The position numbers and the translations under genes were made by a program. Source: a virus. From it: 37,294 nucleotides of DNA. The notes below the pieces were generated by a model that saw only the letters and a program-made list of their open reading frames with translations, searched no databases and was not told the DNA's origin. Shown piece after piece: positions 7,844-15,169 of the stretch. Every line of letters starts with the position of its first letter. Within the stretch, counting starts at the first letter, position 1. Where the stretch lies: the IMG/VR virus record IMGVR_UViG_3300030450_003059, positions 1-37,294 of that record. The stretch is one strand, 5' to 3'.

Positions 7844-10443
7844 TGGCAAAAGAACAAATGAAGCTTTTTGATCCCTGCATCAAGGTAGGTCGATCCGTGT
7901 TCAATCTTTCCGAGGAGGATGCAGCTGCGATCGTCGAACAGATGCGGAATGTCGCAAAGGGAATCACGCAAGGAGATGTCCAGGTTCGAGTGAAAAAGAT
8001 CATGCGAGCAGAATCCGCAATGCAGAAAAAATGGGCTCGTCAAAAACGGATCGCAGCAAAGCTGAATAAGATCAAAGACAAAAGAAACGAGGCCAGGATC
8101 ATGGATATGCTCGCGGAGCGTGAAGCATTGAAAGGAAAAACACTCTCGCTTTCTGATGAAGTCGTCGCTCGCTATACGGGATCCACGCGCCTGGGAACCG
8201 GTCGCCAGGATTCGGCTGCCGGAAGGATGCTTGCAGCCGAGCGATCGAACCAGACCTATATCTTTGGAATGATGATGCGCGAGCACAACATGACGGAGAA
8301 GGAACTTCACATGTGGATGAACGACGAGCAAAATTTGCGGGATGTGGTGACCGAGCAATTCGGCCCGAATGGAGAAGGATTCGACCTCGAAAATCCTACC
8401 CCACACACACAAAATGCGATCGCTCATACCTTCGCGAAAGCGCGTGTGATGCGGAAGAAATACTGGGTCGATGCAGCCAATGCCGAAGGTGCAATGATCG
8501 GATGGCTTCCAAACCATACTGTGACCCAATATCACGATCCTCTAAAAGTTCAGCAAGTCGGCAAAGATCAGTGGATCGCGGATCAGCTGGAATTCATCGG
8601 ACAAGGAACCGATGCCGAAGCTCAGACCTTCGGGCTGATGGATGATACCCAGAAAAGACAATTCCTGGATGCTGCCTGGAATAACATCGTCGAAGGCAAA
8701 CGAACCTCGATGGACGAAGCTCCGGAAGTGAAGGTTCCTGGGAACCTGGCAAAGCGGATGTCGCAGCACCGGAAGATCCATTACAAGTCGGACCAGGCCT
8801 GGCTCGATAACTTTAATAAATATGGTGGTGGCGACTTAAAGCTCGCGATGTGGACGGAGCTCAAGAACCTGGCTGATGATGTCGTCATGATGCAGGAATT
8901 CGGAACGAATCCGAAAGCCTCCCAGGAGAAGCTCTGGAAGAAGCTTGAAGCTCGAGCAAAGAATCCTACCGATGGCAAGATCCGGAATTGGAACCAGGAG
9001 CATGTCGAGAATCATTGGTCATGGGTTGATCAGAGCTCTTACCACATGGCGAACTCTGCTGGATACGGGCCGACCCTGGCTGGAGTGACTCAGGGATACT
9101 TGATGATACAGAACATGTCGAAACTCGGATCCTCCGTGTTCCCGTCTTTCTCGGATCTCTCAACCGCCGTCCAGACCTATCGTTATCATGGCGTGGATTA
9201 CCTTCAAGGAATGCACGATCACTTTAAATTCTTGATGAAGAATCTCACTCCGGATGAGCGGATCGAAGTGATGTATTCGGTTGGAGAATTCAACGATCTG
9301 ATCATCGGAGGCTTTCATTCCCGGTATGCGGTCGCCAATCCTCAGATCGGCATGATGTCGAAGATGGAGGATTTTTTCTTCAAGGTCAACGGCCTGGCTG
9401 GCTGGACATATAACAACCGAGCAGCTGCCCAGTTTGTGATCTCCGGAAACATTGCTAGGAACCTCACAAAAAGCTTTGACGAGCTCGATCCAGCCCTTCA
9501 GCGAGTGCTGAATCAGTACAACATTTCGGATACCGATTGGCAGATCATGCGAGATGCCGGTGTCAAGACCCTCGATGCCGAAGGCAATCTCCTCCCGGAT
9601 ACCGAGCCGTCCAGCGTGATGGATCTCGATCGCCGGCAATACTTCACTCCAGATCTTCTCGAGCGGATCGCGGATAACCCGGAGATGTCGCTTGCCGATC
9701 GCCAGGCTTACCGGAATCTTGCTTACAAGATGCGGAATTTTTATGTCCAGGAGGGACGGATCGCGATCCCGGAACCGGATGCAGCGGACCGCGCAATCAT
9801 GACTCAAGGGACTCAACGAGGGACCATCAAGCGTTCTGTTCTCGAGGCTCTCTGGCAATTCCGATCCTTTCCATTGACTTACATGAGAAGGCTTGGACCG
9901 AGATACGCGCATCAAGGAAAACTTTATACAGTTGGAAACCTTGCAGCCTTGACAGCGATCGGATATGTGTCGATGACAGCGAAGGATATTCTTAAAGGAA
10001 AAGAGCCGAAACCACTGGATAACCCGAAGACCTGGGCTGGTGCTTTTGTTTTCAGCGGAGCCGGTGGGATCCTGGGCGACTTCATCTTTAATGACTTCCG
10101 AGGCTACGGGCGAAACGTCCCAAGTGTGGTCATGGGACCGCTCGGAGATGAGCTTCAAAACTGGGGAGACTTTTTCACACGCCTGGTCACCGGAGATGAT
10201 GCAGCTGCTAAAGCATTCAACAACGTCATTCGAATGGCTCCGTTCGCAAATCTTTGGTTCACCCGAACGGCTCTCGATTACATGTTCATCTACAATATCG
10301 AGAATTTCTTAAACCCTGGTGTTCTTCGAAGGAGGGAAAAACGCATGAAGCGTGACTACGATCAACAATACATGAAGGGCATGAGGCCTTCGACTTCGAA
10401 GCTTCGCAAAGCGAGTCCACTTTACATGATGGGAGTCAAATGA
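7843..10443 (+). CDS. Large ejection protein, gp16/LPD38-like C-terminus (866 aa)
   Basis: An 866-residue protein. The first 120 residues are basic and helical (KKIMRAESAMQKKWARQKR), followed by an alpha-helical body. Residues about 670-750 carry a recognisable C-terminal pattern, WQFRSFPLTYMRRLGPRY, then a hydrophobic segment (GNLAALTAIGYVSMTAKDIL), then a KEPKPLDNPKTWAGAFVFSG stretch and GDFIF. This arrangement resembles the LPD38-type domain found in phage polyvalent and gp16-like ejection proteins; I cite that from memory. The final 40 residues are strongly basic. The start overlaps the stop of the preceding gene (TAATG) and the stop overlaps the fibre start (ATGA). Probable role: a DNA-ejection channel component or translocating motor in the inner membrane. 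I do not see a lytic transglycosylase signature. Confidence 0.7.
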   Translation: MAKEQMKLFDPCIKVGRSVFNLSEEDAAAIVEQMRNVAKGITQGDVQVRVKKIMRAESAMQKKWARQKRIAAKLNKIKDKRNEARIMDMLAEREALKGKTLSLSDEVVARYTGSTRLGTGRQDSAAGRMLAAERSNQTYIFGMMMREHNMTEKELHMWMNDEQNLRDVVTEQFGPNGEGFDLENPTPHTQNAIAHTFAKARVMRKKYWVDAANAEGAMIGWLPNHTVTQYHDPLKVQQVGKDQWIADQLEFIGQGTDAEAQTFGLMDDTQKRQFLDAAWNNIVEGKRTSMDEAPEVKVPGNLAKRMSQHRKIHYKSDQAWLDNFNKYGGGDLKLAMWTELKNLADDVVMMQEFGTNPKASQEKLWKKLEARAKNPTDGKIRNWNQEHVENHWSWVDQSSYHMANSAGYGPTLAGVTQGYLMIQNMSKLGSSVFPSFSDLSTAVQTYRYHGVDYLQGMHDHFKFLMKNLTPDERIEVMYSVGEFNDLIIGGFHSRYAVANPQIGMMSKMEDFFFKVNGLAGWTYNNRAAAQFVISGNIARNLTKSFDELDPALQRVLNQYNISDTDWQIMRDAGVKTLDAEGNLLPDTEPSSVMDLDRRQYFTPDLLERIADNPEMSLADRQAYRNLAYKMRNFYVQEGRIAIPEPDAADRAIMTQGTQRGTIKRSVLEALWQFRSFPLTYMRRLGPRYAHQGKLYTVGNLAALTAIGYVSMTAKDILKGKEPKPLDNPKTWAGAFVFSGAGGILGDFIFNDFRGYGRNVPSVVMGPLGDELQNWGDFFTRLVTGDDAAAKAFNNVIRMAPFANLWFTRTALDYMFIYNIENFLNPGVLRRREKRMKRDYDQQYMKGMRPSTSKLRKASPLYMMGVK
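8401..8411 (+). repeat. (CA)n tract 2
   Basis: An alternating CA run of about ten bases inside the 866-aa ejection protein gene, coding for Pro-His-Thr-Gln. In frame and far from a start codon. Confidence 0.75.
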
Positions 10444-11693
10444 CAGTTTCGGCAACAGTCCCAAGAGTCCAATATACCATTACTAGCTCGAATGTCACCT
10501 CGTTGGCATCCGATCCGGCGAGTGTAACTTTTAATGTAACTTTTAAATACCTGGCAACCTCTGAAGTGGTTGCAACGAAAACGAGCTCCGGGACTGATAC
10601 TGTTCTTACCGAAACGACTCACTACACGTTATCAGCTGCCGGGGCTTCAGGAACCTTTACCTTCACTGCGACTGGTGCAGCCTTGTTTGCAGCCGATGAT
10701 CTTCTGACTTTCAACCGGAAGATGGAACGTACTTCGGATACGTTTGATCAACTTTCTGATTATGCTCAAAACGATGCGCTTGATGCGGATACGTTAGAAA
10801 ACAACTTTGACAAAGCGATCATGATCTCGCAGCAGATGAAGGAAGCTGCGGATCGTCGGCTTCATTTCTCTGCAACATCGACTTTTGAAACAACCGGTGA
10901 AGCAGCTGCCAAGATCACGGCAACAAAAGCAGATCGTGCGAATAAATACCTCAGCTTTGATGCCAACGGAGACATTACCACTTCAACGACTGTTGAGGGT
11001 GCTTCTTATACCGAAACCTCGATTGCAGCCGGTCACATCCTACGCTATTCAGGATCGGCCTGGGTCAATTCCAGCATTCTTGCGTTAGATGATATCAAAC
11101 TCTATTTCGGAACCGATTCCGACACCAGTATAGAATGGGATACCACCGATACCGCATTACAGTTTCAGGCAAATGTCGAAGGTCAACCTTTAAGCATTGG
11201 GTTATATGCAGATCAAGGGGATGACAATATAGATAAGTGGAAATTGAGTGTTGCTGACGGGGGAGTAATGACATTCAATACCAAAGCTTCAGGATCATTC
11301 GTCCCACTACTAACCATCACCCCTCATGCAACAGCAACTTCCTCTTCAGTAGTGATTGCAGGAGATTTAACAGTTGACGGGACTACGACAACTGTAAACA
11401 CGGCAAATCTTCTTGTTGAAGATCCGTTAATTGTCCTTTCAAAAAACACATCTGGTGGTTCCCCCTCAAATGATTGTGGCTTAATTATCGAGCGTGGAGA
11501 TCTTACCAATGTCGGTATGATCTGGGATGAAAGTGCTGATGAGTTCGCCTTTCTTTCATCAACTTCAGAAGCAGGGTCAACTGCAGGAAATATCAATATG
11601 ACAACTTTTGGAGATGTTCGTACTGGTAAAAACTATGAAGAACGATCCTGTTATAAAAGAGGATTTCATCAATCATTAGTATTTGGATTATAA
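10440..11693 (+). CDS. Tail fibre with T7 gp17-like N-terminal domain (417 aa)
   Basis: The first 150 residues match the pattern of the T7 tail fibre N-terminal domain that attaches the fibre to the tail: a Thr/Ser-rich beta region, then LLTFNRKMERTSDTFDQLSDY and DALDADTLENNFDKAIMISQ, ending in a helix (QQMKEAADRRLHF). The shaft then shows Thr/Ser-rich beta repeats, including GDLTVDGTTTTVNTANL, a segment common in fibre-like proteins of environmental phages. The last 20 residues (about from GDVRTG) are atypical, and there is no obvious tip or chaperone domain, so the gene may be truncated, with the receptor-binding function moved to the small downstream genes. It begins with an ATGA overlap with the preceding gene. 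From about 11100 the DNA becomes more AT-rich, suggesting a recombined 3' part. Confidence 0.85.
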   Translation: MTVSATVPRVQYTITSSNVTSLASDPASVTFNVTFKYLATSEVVATKTSSGTDTVLTETTHYTLSAAGASGTFTFTATGAALFAADDLLTFNRKMERTSDTFDQLSDYAQNDALDADTLENNFDKAIMISQQMKEAADRRLHFSATSTFETTGEAAAKITATKADRANKYLSFDANGDITTSTTVEGASYTETSIAAGHILRYSGSAWVNSSILALDDIKLYFGTDSDTSIEWDTTDTALQFQANVEGQPLSIGLYADQGDDNIDKWKLSVADGGVMTFNTKASGSFVPLLTITPHATATSSSVVIAGDLTVDGTTTTVNTANLLVEDPLIVLSKNTSGGSPSNDCGLIIERGDLTNVGMIWDESADEFAFLSSTSEAGSTAGNINMTTFGDVRTGKNYEERSCYKRGFHQSLVFGL

Positions 11694-11702
11694 AGGAGAT
11701 TT

Positions 11703-12152
11703 ATGGCAGTACCAACAGGACCAGGAACCGAAACAATACACTCTCATTTATTTGCAGATGTAGATGCAGACCAAACTTTAATTCTAGGAGTGCAACATCA
11801 TATCTATACAGTTTTAAGTGTTATTGTTCATTGTAATGCATTAAATGCCACAGCAGATTACTTTTATTTAAGGCTTGTTGGATATGATTCTCATGGAGGA
11901 ACATCTGCTCAAACGATGACTGTTTTAAAACAAAACATAGCTGCAGGACAAACTTTTGTCTGGAATGATCGATTTTCATTTAATGGTTCAGAACCATCAG
12001 ATTTTGCCTCTGGAGGGTTAACAGTCGCAGCCGACCAAATTGCTTTAGCAGCACAAGGGAATTCTACTGTCCAATATTTACAAGCGGGCGTAACTCATGC
12101 AAATGATGATTTTGATGTGTATGTAACATACATAGATAACGATTTTACCTAA
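11703..12152 (+). CDS. Unknown small tail-associated protein (149 aa)
   Basis: Not recognised as a named family. It is a 149-residue beta-rich protein with Thr, Ala, Asp and aromatic residues, no signal peptide and no membrane segment, and a neutral-to-acidic charge. It has a strong ribosome binding site (AAAGGAG, seven bases before the ATG) and starts nine bases after the fibre stop. The following gene is a fibre-tip-like protein, so it may be a fibre segment, fibre-associated decoration or adaptor. The DNA is clearly AT-rich compared with the structural genes on the left, so it probably belongs to an exchanged host-range cassette. Confidence 0.6.
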   Translation: MAVPTGPGTETIHSHLFADVDADQTLILGVQHHIYTVLSVIVHCNALNATADYFYLRLVGYDSHGGTSAQTMTVLKQNIAAGQTFVWNDRFSFNGSEPSDFASGGLTVAADQIALAAQGNSTVQYLQAGVTHANDDFDVYVTYIDNDFT

Positions 12153-12160
12153 AATTTAAT

Positions 12161-12736
12161 ATGAGATCTGGAATTGTTGGCAATCAGTCTGTTCCATCTG
12201 GGTTAGTCGCTTATCGCGCTTCAGGAGGTTTAATTCCTGTAGGTTGGTCAGAATACACATCTGCAAGAGGAAGGATGGTCGTGGGACTTGTAAGTGGTGG
12301 AACCGATGGTGGAACTGTTGGTACTGCATTCACAGACGCACAGGATATGTCTGAGGAGCTAGCACATACACATACAATGAGTTCGCATACTCATACCATG
12401 AGTAATCACACTCATACTGGGGCTGACCATTATCACAAGATGGGTTTTCATGTAACGAGTGGAATTTATAATAATTCTACCCATCCATATGGTACGGAGG
12501 GGACTGTTAGTGTGAATTACGCTGGATCGGCTGGTGGGGCATCTGCTACTCCACCAGAAGCTAAAACTTCAACTGCTGCTGGTACAACAAGTGGGGTGGG
12601 TACTACTGGGTCTAATAATGATGCAACCTCTGGTCCGAGTACAGCAAACACAGGAGAGACTTCAGGATCAACTGTCACAGTCTCAACGTCTGACCTTTTG
12701 GCTTACATCCAACTGATGGCAATTAAAAAGGATTGA
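12161..12736 (+). CDS. Fibre-tip / tail-collar-like protein with His-x-His array (191 aa)
   Basis: The N-terminal 60 residues contain LIPVGWSEYTSARGRMVVG, a pattern typical of phage tail-collar domains. Residues about 67-90 hold HTHTMSSHTHTMSNHTHT, three HTHT units, followed by HYHKM. Arrays of His-x-His in trimeric fibre tips (T4 gp37 is the known example) hold a line of metal ions inside the needle. The middle is Gly/Ser/Thr-rich, and the C-terminus LLAYIQLMAIKKD is the usual ending of collar-domain proteins. It lies eight bases after the preceding gene, with no clear ribosome binding site before the ATG. Predicted role: distal receptor-binding tip. It is in the AT-rich cassette and is the best candidate for a host-range determinant. 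Confidence 0.8.
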   Translation: MRSGIVGNQSVPSGLVAYRASGGLIPVGWSEYTSARGRMVVGLVSGGTDGGTVGTAFTDAQDMSEELAHTHTMSSHTHTMSNHTHTGADHYHKMGFHVTSGIYNNSTHPYGTEGTVSVNYAGSAGGASATPPEAKTSTAAGTTSGVGTTGSNNDATSGPSTANTGETSGSTVTVSTSDLLAYIQLMAIKKD

Positions 12737-13218
12737 AAACTGAAGTAGAAAAAATAAATCCTTTCCCAAACGCATTAGTACCAAACGCAAAGGATCTGGA
12801 TTCTGTTTTTGAGTCATGGAAAGAAGCAGGGCTAACCCCAACCGAAGTTTCAGAAGAAGACTTCATCTCAGAAATAAAAATTGAAGCAGGAAAGCATAAT
12901 GGTGAATTAAAATGGAGTGTAGAAAAAGCGGATGGAATCCGGGCGTTGGGAATAATGGCAATCGTTATGCGGTCCATGTTTCAGGAATATTTACAGAATG
13001 GTGGCAGACACAAATTGTCAACAAATTCACCCGATACGAAAATCGCAATACAACTGTCAAAAAACTCTGTAAAAATTGCCTATAACCACAAACAAATAAC
13101 GACTGTTAAAGGGGTTTTGATGGCATCACTTTGGAAATTATTAGAAGAAACTGAAAAGGATGATATCCATCCGTTGGATAAATTCACAGGTGAACTTAAT
13201 TTTAAAATAAATGAATGA
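12733..13218 (+). CDS. Unknown protein in the fibre cassette (161 aa)
   Basis: A 161-residue mixed-charge protein with no recognised domain. The only sensible start is TTG at 12733, which overlaps the previous stop (TTGA), because no ATG, GTG or other good start occurs in frame for the first 70 residues. The protein has a helical, Lys/Glu-rich N-terminus and a C-terminal part with alternating strand and helix character. Position directly after the fibre tip is typical for fibre chaperones, but there is no sequence evidence for that. It may also be an AT-rich cargo gene. The stop overlaps the next start (ATGA). It is AT-rich like its neighbours. Confidence 0.6.
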   Translation: MKTEVEKINPFPNALVPNAKDLDSVFESWKEAGLTPTEVSEEDFISEIKIEAGKHNGELKWSVEKADGIRALGIMAIVMRSMFQEYLQNGGRHKLSTNSPDTKIAIQLSKNSVKIAYNHKQITTVKGVLMASLWKLLEETEKDDIHPLDKFTGELNFKINE

Positions 13219-13379
13219 CACTAGAAGAAATACAGCAAAAAAAATCAATTTTGGAAAAACAAATACAACAAATTCCATTATTGCAACAACAATATCATCG
13301 TTTATGTGGCATGGAAGAAATTCTTTTAGAACAACAAAAAGAATCTGAAAAGCCTGAATTAAAAGTAGCAAATAAATGA
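13215..13379 (+). CDS. Small Gln-rich coiled-coil protein (54 aa)
   Basis: An ORF of 54 codons between two genes, overlapping both by four bases in ATGA style at each end. This chain of overlaps is good evidence that it is translated. The product has helical heptads (EEIQQKKSILEKQIQQI, then LLQQQYHRL) with a single Cys near residue 31, and is rich in Gln, Glu and Lys. A short coiled coil in this position could be a fibre or lysis accessory, but I recognise no family. The DNA is AT-rich and contains several CAACAA repeats. Confidence 0.55.
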   Translation: MTLEEIQQKKSILEKQIQQIPLLQQQYHRLCGMEEILLEQQKESEKPELKVANK

Positions 13380-13855
13380 AGTTATTTTTTCCATTAGTAA
13401 CTATTTTAATCGTTGCTGTTTCTGTTTTTGCATCTGGGCATCACGCAAAACATCCGATGCAGGAGCAACTTGCTCAAGCCCAGGTTCCGGTGGATCCGAC
13501 AACTCCTCAGTTTCATCAATTCCAGGTGGTGCAGCCTCAACATACTAATTTAAATGAGTTACCGAATCAGATCATTGAAATGTTTATGGGCCAGGGGATC
13601 GTCGGAGCAATGCTCATTATTTTAGGATTCTGGTTTTACCGAACGGAAACTCAAGCTCGCCAGGATCGAATTAAACTAACAGATAAATTTGAAGACCTGG
13701 TGCGCGAGTCTCTCGACAAAACTGATTGGATCGAAGTGAAGTCAGGGATCTCAGCATTAGATGCCAGGATGCAGAATTTAGAACGAGAAGTTGAATCACT
13801 CAAAGATTTTGTTTTATCCGGAAGATTAGGAGGTAGCCGTGGCAGAAACGATTGA
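13376..13855 (+). CDS. Membrane protein of the lysis block, signal-anchored (159 aa)
   Basis: The first 20 residues (MKLFFPLVTILIVAVSVFAS) form a signal peptide or anchor with a possible cleavage site near AS-G. A second hydrophobic segment, IVGAMLIILGFWFY, lies near residues 75-88. The remaining C-terminal half is charged and helical (heptads LDARMQNLEREVESL), so the topology would be outside in the first half and a coiled coil inside. It is followed by a two-membrane-segment holin-like gene and an endolysin, so it could be a spanin-like, holin-related or antiholin protein. No lipobox is visible. It starts within the stop of the preceding gene (ATGA) and overlaps the next gene by 17 bases. 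Confidence 0.55.
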   Translation: MKLFFPLVTILIVAVSVFASGHHAKHPMQEQLAQAQVPVDPTTPQFHQFQVVQPQHTNLNELPNQIIEMFMGQGIVGAMLIILGFWFYRTETQARQDRIKLTDKFEDLVRESLDKTDWIEVKSGISALDARMQNLEREVESLKDFVLSGRLGGSRGRND

Positions 13856-14177
13856 AAAAATAACCAGGTCGGATCCACCCAAAAAAGGATCCGCAAATTA
13901 CAGCGTAACCGAAAAAATTGTTCTTCGAAGAGCGAGCTTTCGATTCCTGCTTGCGATCCTAATCCTGGGAATCTATGCGTTCACGATCTATTCGCTGATG
14001 TATCATCCTAGCGAGATGGATGACAAAACCTCGACGCTCTTGGTAAGTGTGATCGGTGCGCTGACTGTGTTAATTTCGCAAATCGGATCGTTTATGTACG
14101 GCGATCCCAAATCAGACACTAGCGAAAATGGTGACACCAAAAAAGAAAAGGAAGCAGATGCTCGACCGGCTGCTTGA
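13839..14177 (+). CDS. Holin-like membrane protein (112 aa)
   Basis: A 112-residue protein with two hydrophobic segments, LLAILILGIYAFTIYSLMY (about 37-55) and LLVSVIGALTVLISQIGSFMY (about 67-87), joined by a short acidic turn. It has a basic N-terminal tail and a highly charged C-terminal tail, a common holin layout. GTG start at 13839 with a GGAGG box at 13829-13833. It lies upstream of an endolysin, which supports a role in permeabilising the inner membrane at lysis. Its start overlaps the end of the preceding membrane protein, so the two may be co-translated. The assignment rests on topology and context, not on a recognised holin family. Confidence 0.55.
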   Translation: MAETIEKITRSDPPKKGSANYSVTEKIVLRRASFRFLLAILILGIYAFTIYSLMYHPSEMDDKTSTLLVSVIGALTVLISQIGSFMYGDPKSDTSENGDTKKEKEADARPAA

Positions 14178-14430
14178 TTGGATTCATGAATATTTTAAAC
14201 CCAAAACCTCTGATGAAAGGAGTGACAATATGCTTAATTTGGTTCTCCCATTCGTGGCAAATATGCTGCGCGATGTCGTGCTGGACAAAGCACAAAGCCT
14301 AGCTGTTGAGACGTTACAGCCTCACTTAGATAAGTTACCTCCGGATGTTAAAAAAGCTCTGGATGATGCTGTCGATGGCGATAATAGCCATGGGCATAGA
14401 AACCTCGCCGATCTTATCAAAGGGTCATGA
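14158..14430 (+). CDS. Unknown small protein of the lysis block (90 aa)
   Basis: A 90-residue protein between holin-like and endolysin genes. The start was placed at ATG 14158 because AAGGAAG ends four bases before it; an upstream ATG at 14128 would add ten residues. The middle segment MLNLVLPFVANMLRDVV is moderately hydrophobic and might be a re-entrant or amphipathic helix rather than a full membrane span. The C-terminus is acidic. It overlaps the preceding gene by 20 bases. It could be an antiholin, a pinholin or unrelated; no family was recognised. Confidence 0.5.
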   Translation: MLDRLLDWIHEYFKPKTSDERSDNMLNLVLPFVANMLRDVVLDKAQSLAVETLQPHLDKLPPDVKKALDDAVDGDNSHGHRNLADLIKGS

Positions 14431-14437
14431 TCTTCGG

Positions 14438-14983
14438 ATGAACGTATCCAAGAATTTCACGTTACGCGAACTCGTCCATTCGAATCACGCGATCCGCGCT
14501 GGGATCTCAGCTGAACAAGCCGAGGTTCCCAGGTCTGCGATCGTCGCCATGACAGCCCTGGTGCATAAGGTGATCCAGCCGGCACGCGATCACTTCGGCC
14601 CAATCATCATCAATTCGGCGTGGAGATGTAAAGAGCTTAATGAGCTTTTACATTCGAGCGCGAGCTCGGATCATTGTTGTGGCTGGGGTGATGGAGAGAA
14701 TGGTGACGAGCTCGTCGTCGCAGCTGCCGACATCGAAGTCAAGGATCCTAAAATTTCAAATTATGATCTCGCGGTTTGGATCCGCGACAATTTAGAATAC
14801 AAACAACTGATCCTGGAAAACTTTGATCCCGATCGGATCGGCTGGGATGGTAAACCGGAAGGAGGGAACTCCGGCTGGGTCCATATAAGTTATGATGCCA
14901 GCGACCGGAGAAACGAGAAGAAAAACCTGACAATGCGGATTGTTAATAAGAAAGCAAAATACTCTGAAGGGATCCAGGAATGA
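14438..14983 (+). CDS. Endolysin, peptidase M15 family (181 aa)
   Basis: Peptidase M15A-type (D-Ala-D-Ala carboxypeptidase-like) endolysin that would cleave the peptide part of peptidoglycan. Visible motifs are the N-terminal NFTLRELVHSNHA, the IIINSAWRC strand-turn (residues 56-64), SSDH with His79, AAADIE with Asp98, and WVHI with His149; His79, Asp98 and His149 are the expected zinc ligands. The stretch between the first His-x-x-Gly and the AxD motif is longer than usual, an insertion of about a dozen Gly/Asp/Glu-rich residues. The chosen start is ATG 14438. An in-frame ATG at 14345 would add a hydrophobic leader (LWMMLSMAIIAMG), which could be a signal-anchor, but it lacks a ribosome binding site and overlaps the preceding gene. 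Confidence 0.8.
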   Translation: MNVSKNFTLRELVHSNHAIRAGISAEQAEVPRSAIVAMTALVHKVIQPARDHFGPIIINSAWRCKELNELLHSSASSDHCCGWGDGENGDELVVAAADIEVKDPKISNYDLAVWIRDNLEYKQLILENFDPDRIGWDGKPEGGNSGWVHISYDASDRRNEKKNLTMRIVNKKAKYSEGIQE

Positions 14984-14992
14984 GCGTGATTT

Positions 14993-15012
14993 TTCGTGGC
15001 GATTCGTGGCGA
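14993..15012 (+). repeat. Left arm-type repeat pair of attP
   Basis: Two perfect tandem copies of TTCGTGGCGA, at 14993-15002 and 15003-15012. The shared GTGGCG core also occurs twice on the other side of the attP core, in the same orientation. Tandem repeats flanking a tRNA-derived core are typical arm-type binding sites of tyrosine integrases. Inferred from layout. Confidence 0.6.
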
Positions 15013-15023
15013 AACTATTTTTT

Positions 15024-15146
15024 AAACCGCAATCCCTGCGAAGCGTTGGAAAATGGTGCCTGGGGCCGGACTCGAACCGGCATGAGGTATTGCCTCGAGG
15101 GATTTTAAGTGTCTAGCAAGTGAGGCGCAAGAAGGGATTGCGGTTT
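15024..15146. repeat. Perfect 14-bp inverted repeat framing the attP core
   Basis: AAACCGCAATCCCT at 15024-15037 is exactly the reverse complement of AGGGATTGCGGTTT at 15133-15146. The two arms are 95 bases apart and enclose the tRNA-identical core. It could be an integrase or excisionase site, or a large stem in an RNA crossing the att region. Confidence 0.75.
15054..15109 (-). other. attP: attP core identical in form to the 3' half of tRNA-Leu(UAA)
   Basis: On the minus strand this reads from the anticodon loop (CTTAAAA, anticodon TAA) through the anticodon stem (TCCC), the long variable arm (GAGG-CAATA-CCTC), the T arm (GCCGG-TTCGAGT-CCGGC) and the acceptor strand to CCA. There is no 5' half of the tRNA: the sequence before the anticodon loop no longer pairs, so this is a tRNA fragment, not a tRNA gene. 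Such fragments are the identity blocks with which tyrosine-integrase phages replace the 3' end of the host tRNA gene. It lies just downstream of the integrase gene, as usual. Confidence 0.85.
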
Positions 15147-15148
15147 GC

Positions 15149-15169
15149 CGTGGCGTTTTGTGTGGCGTT
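15149..15169 (+). repeat. Right arm-type repeat pair of attP
   Basis: CGTGGCGTT (15149-15157) and TGTGGCGTT (15161-15169) share the GTGGCG core of the left-arm repeats, 12 bases apart. The second copy overlaps the integrase stop codon. Confidence 0.55.

Noticed and set aside
7657-8535. Minus-strand ORF of 292 codons
   Set aside because: Overlaps the ends of two well-supported plus-strand genes and reads as Ser/His/Cys-rich shadow text.
9160-10158. Long minus-strand ORF of 332 codons opposite the 866-aa ejection protein
   Set aside because: No domain, no ribosome binding site and composition of a complement frame; the plus strand has a clearly coding gene.
10440-13380. Diversity-generating retroelement at the fibre tip
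   Set aside because: No reverse transcriptase and no template/variable repeat pair are present.
14345-14437. Upstream in-frame extension of the endolysin as a signal-anchor
   Set aside because: Attractive hydrophobic stretch but no ribosome binding site and it lies in the coding region of the preceding gene; kept only as an alternative.
15054-15109. tRNA-Leu gene
   Set aside because: Only the 3' half is present; the D arm, 5' acceptor strand and 5' anticodon stem are missing, so it is an att identity block.
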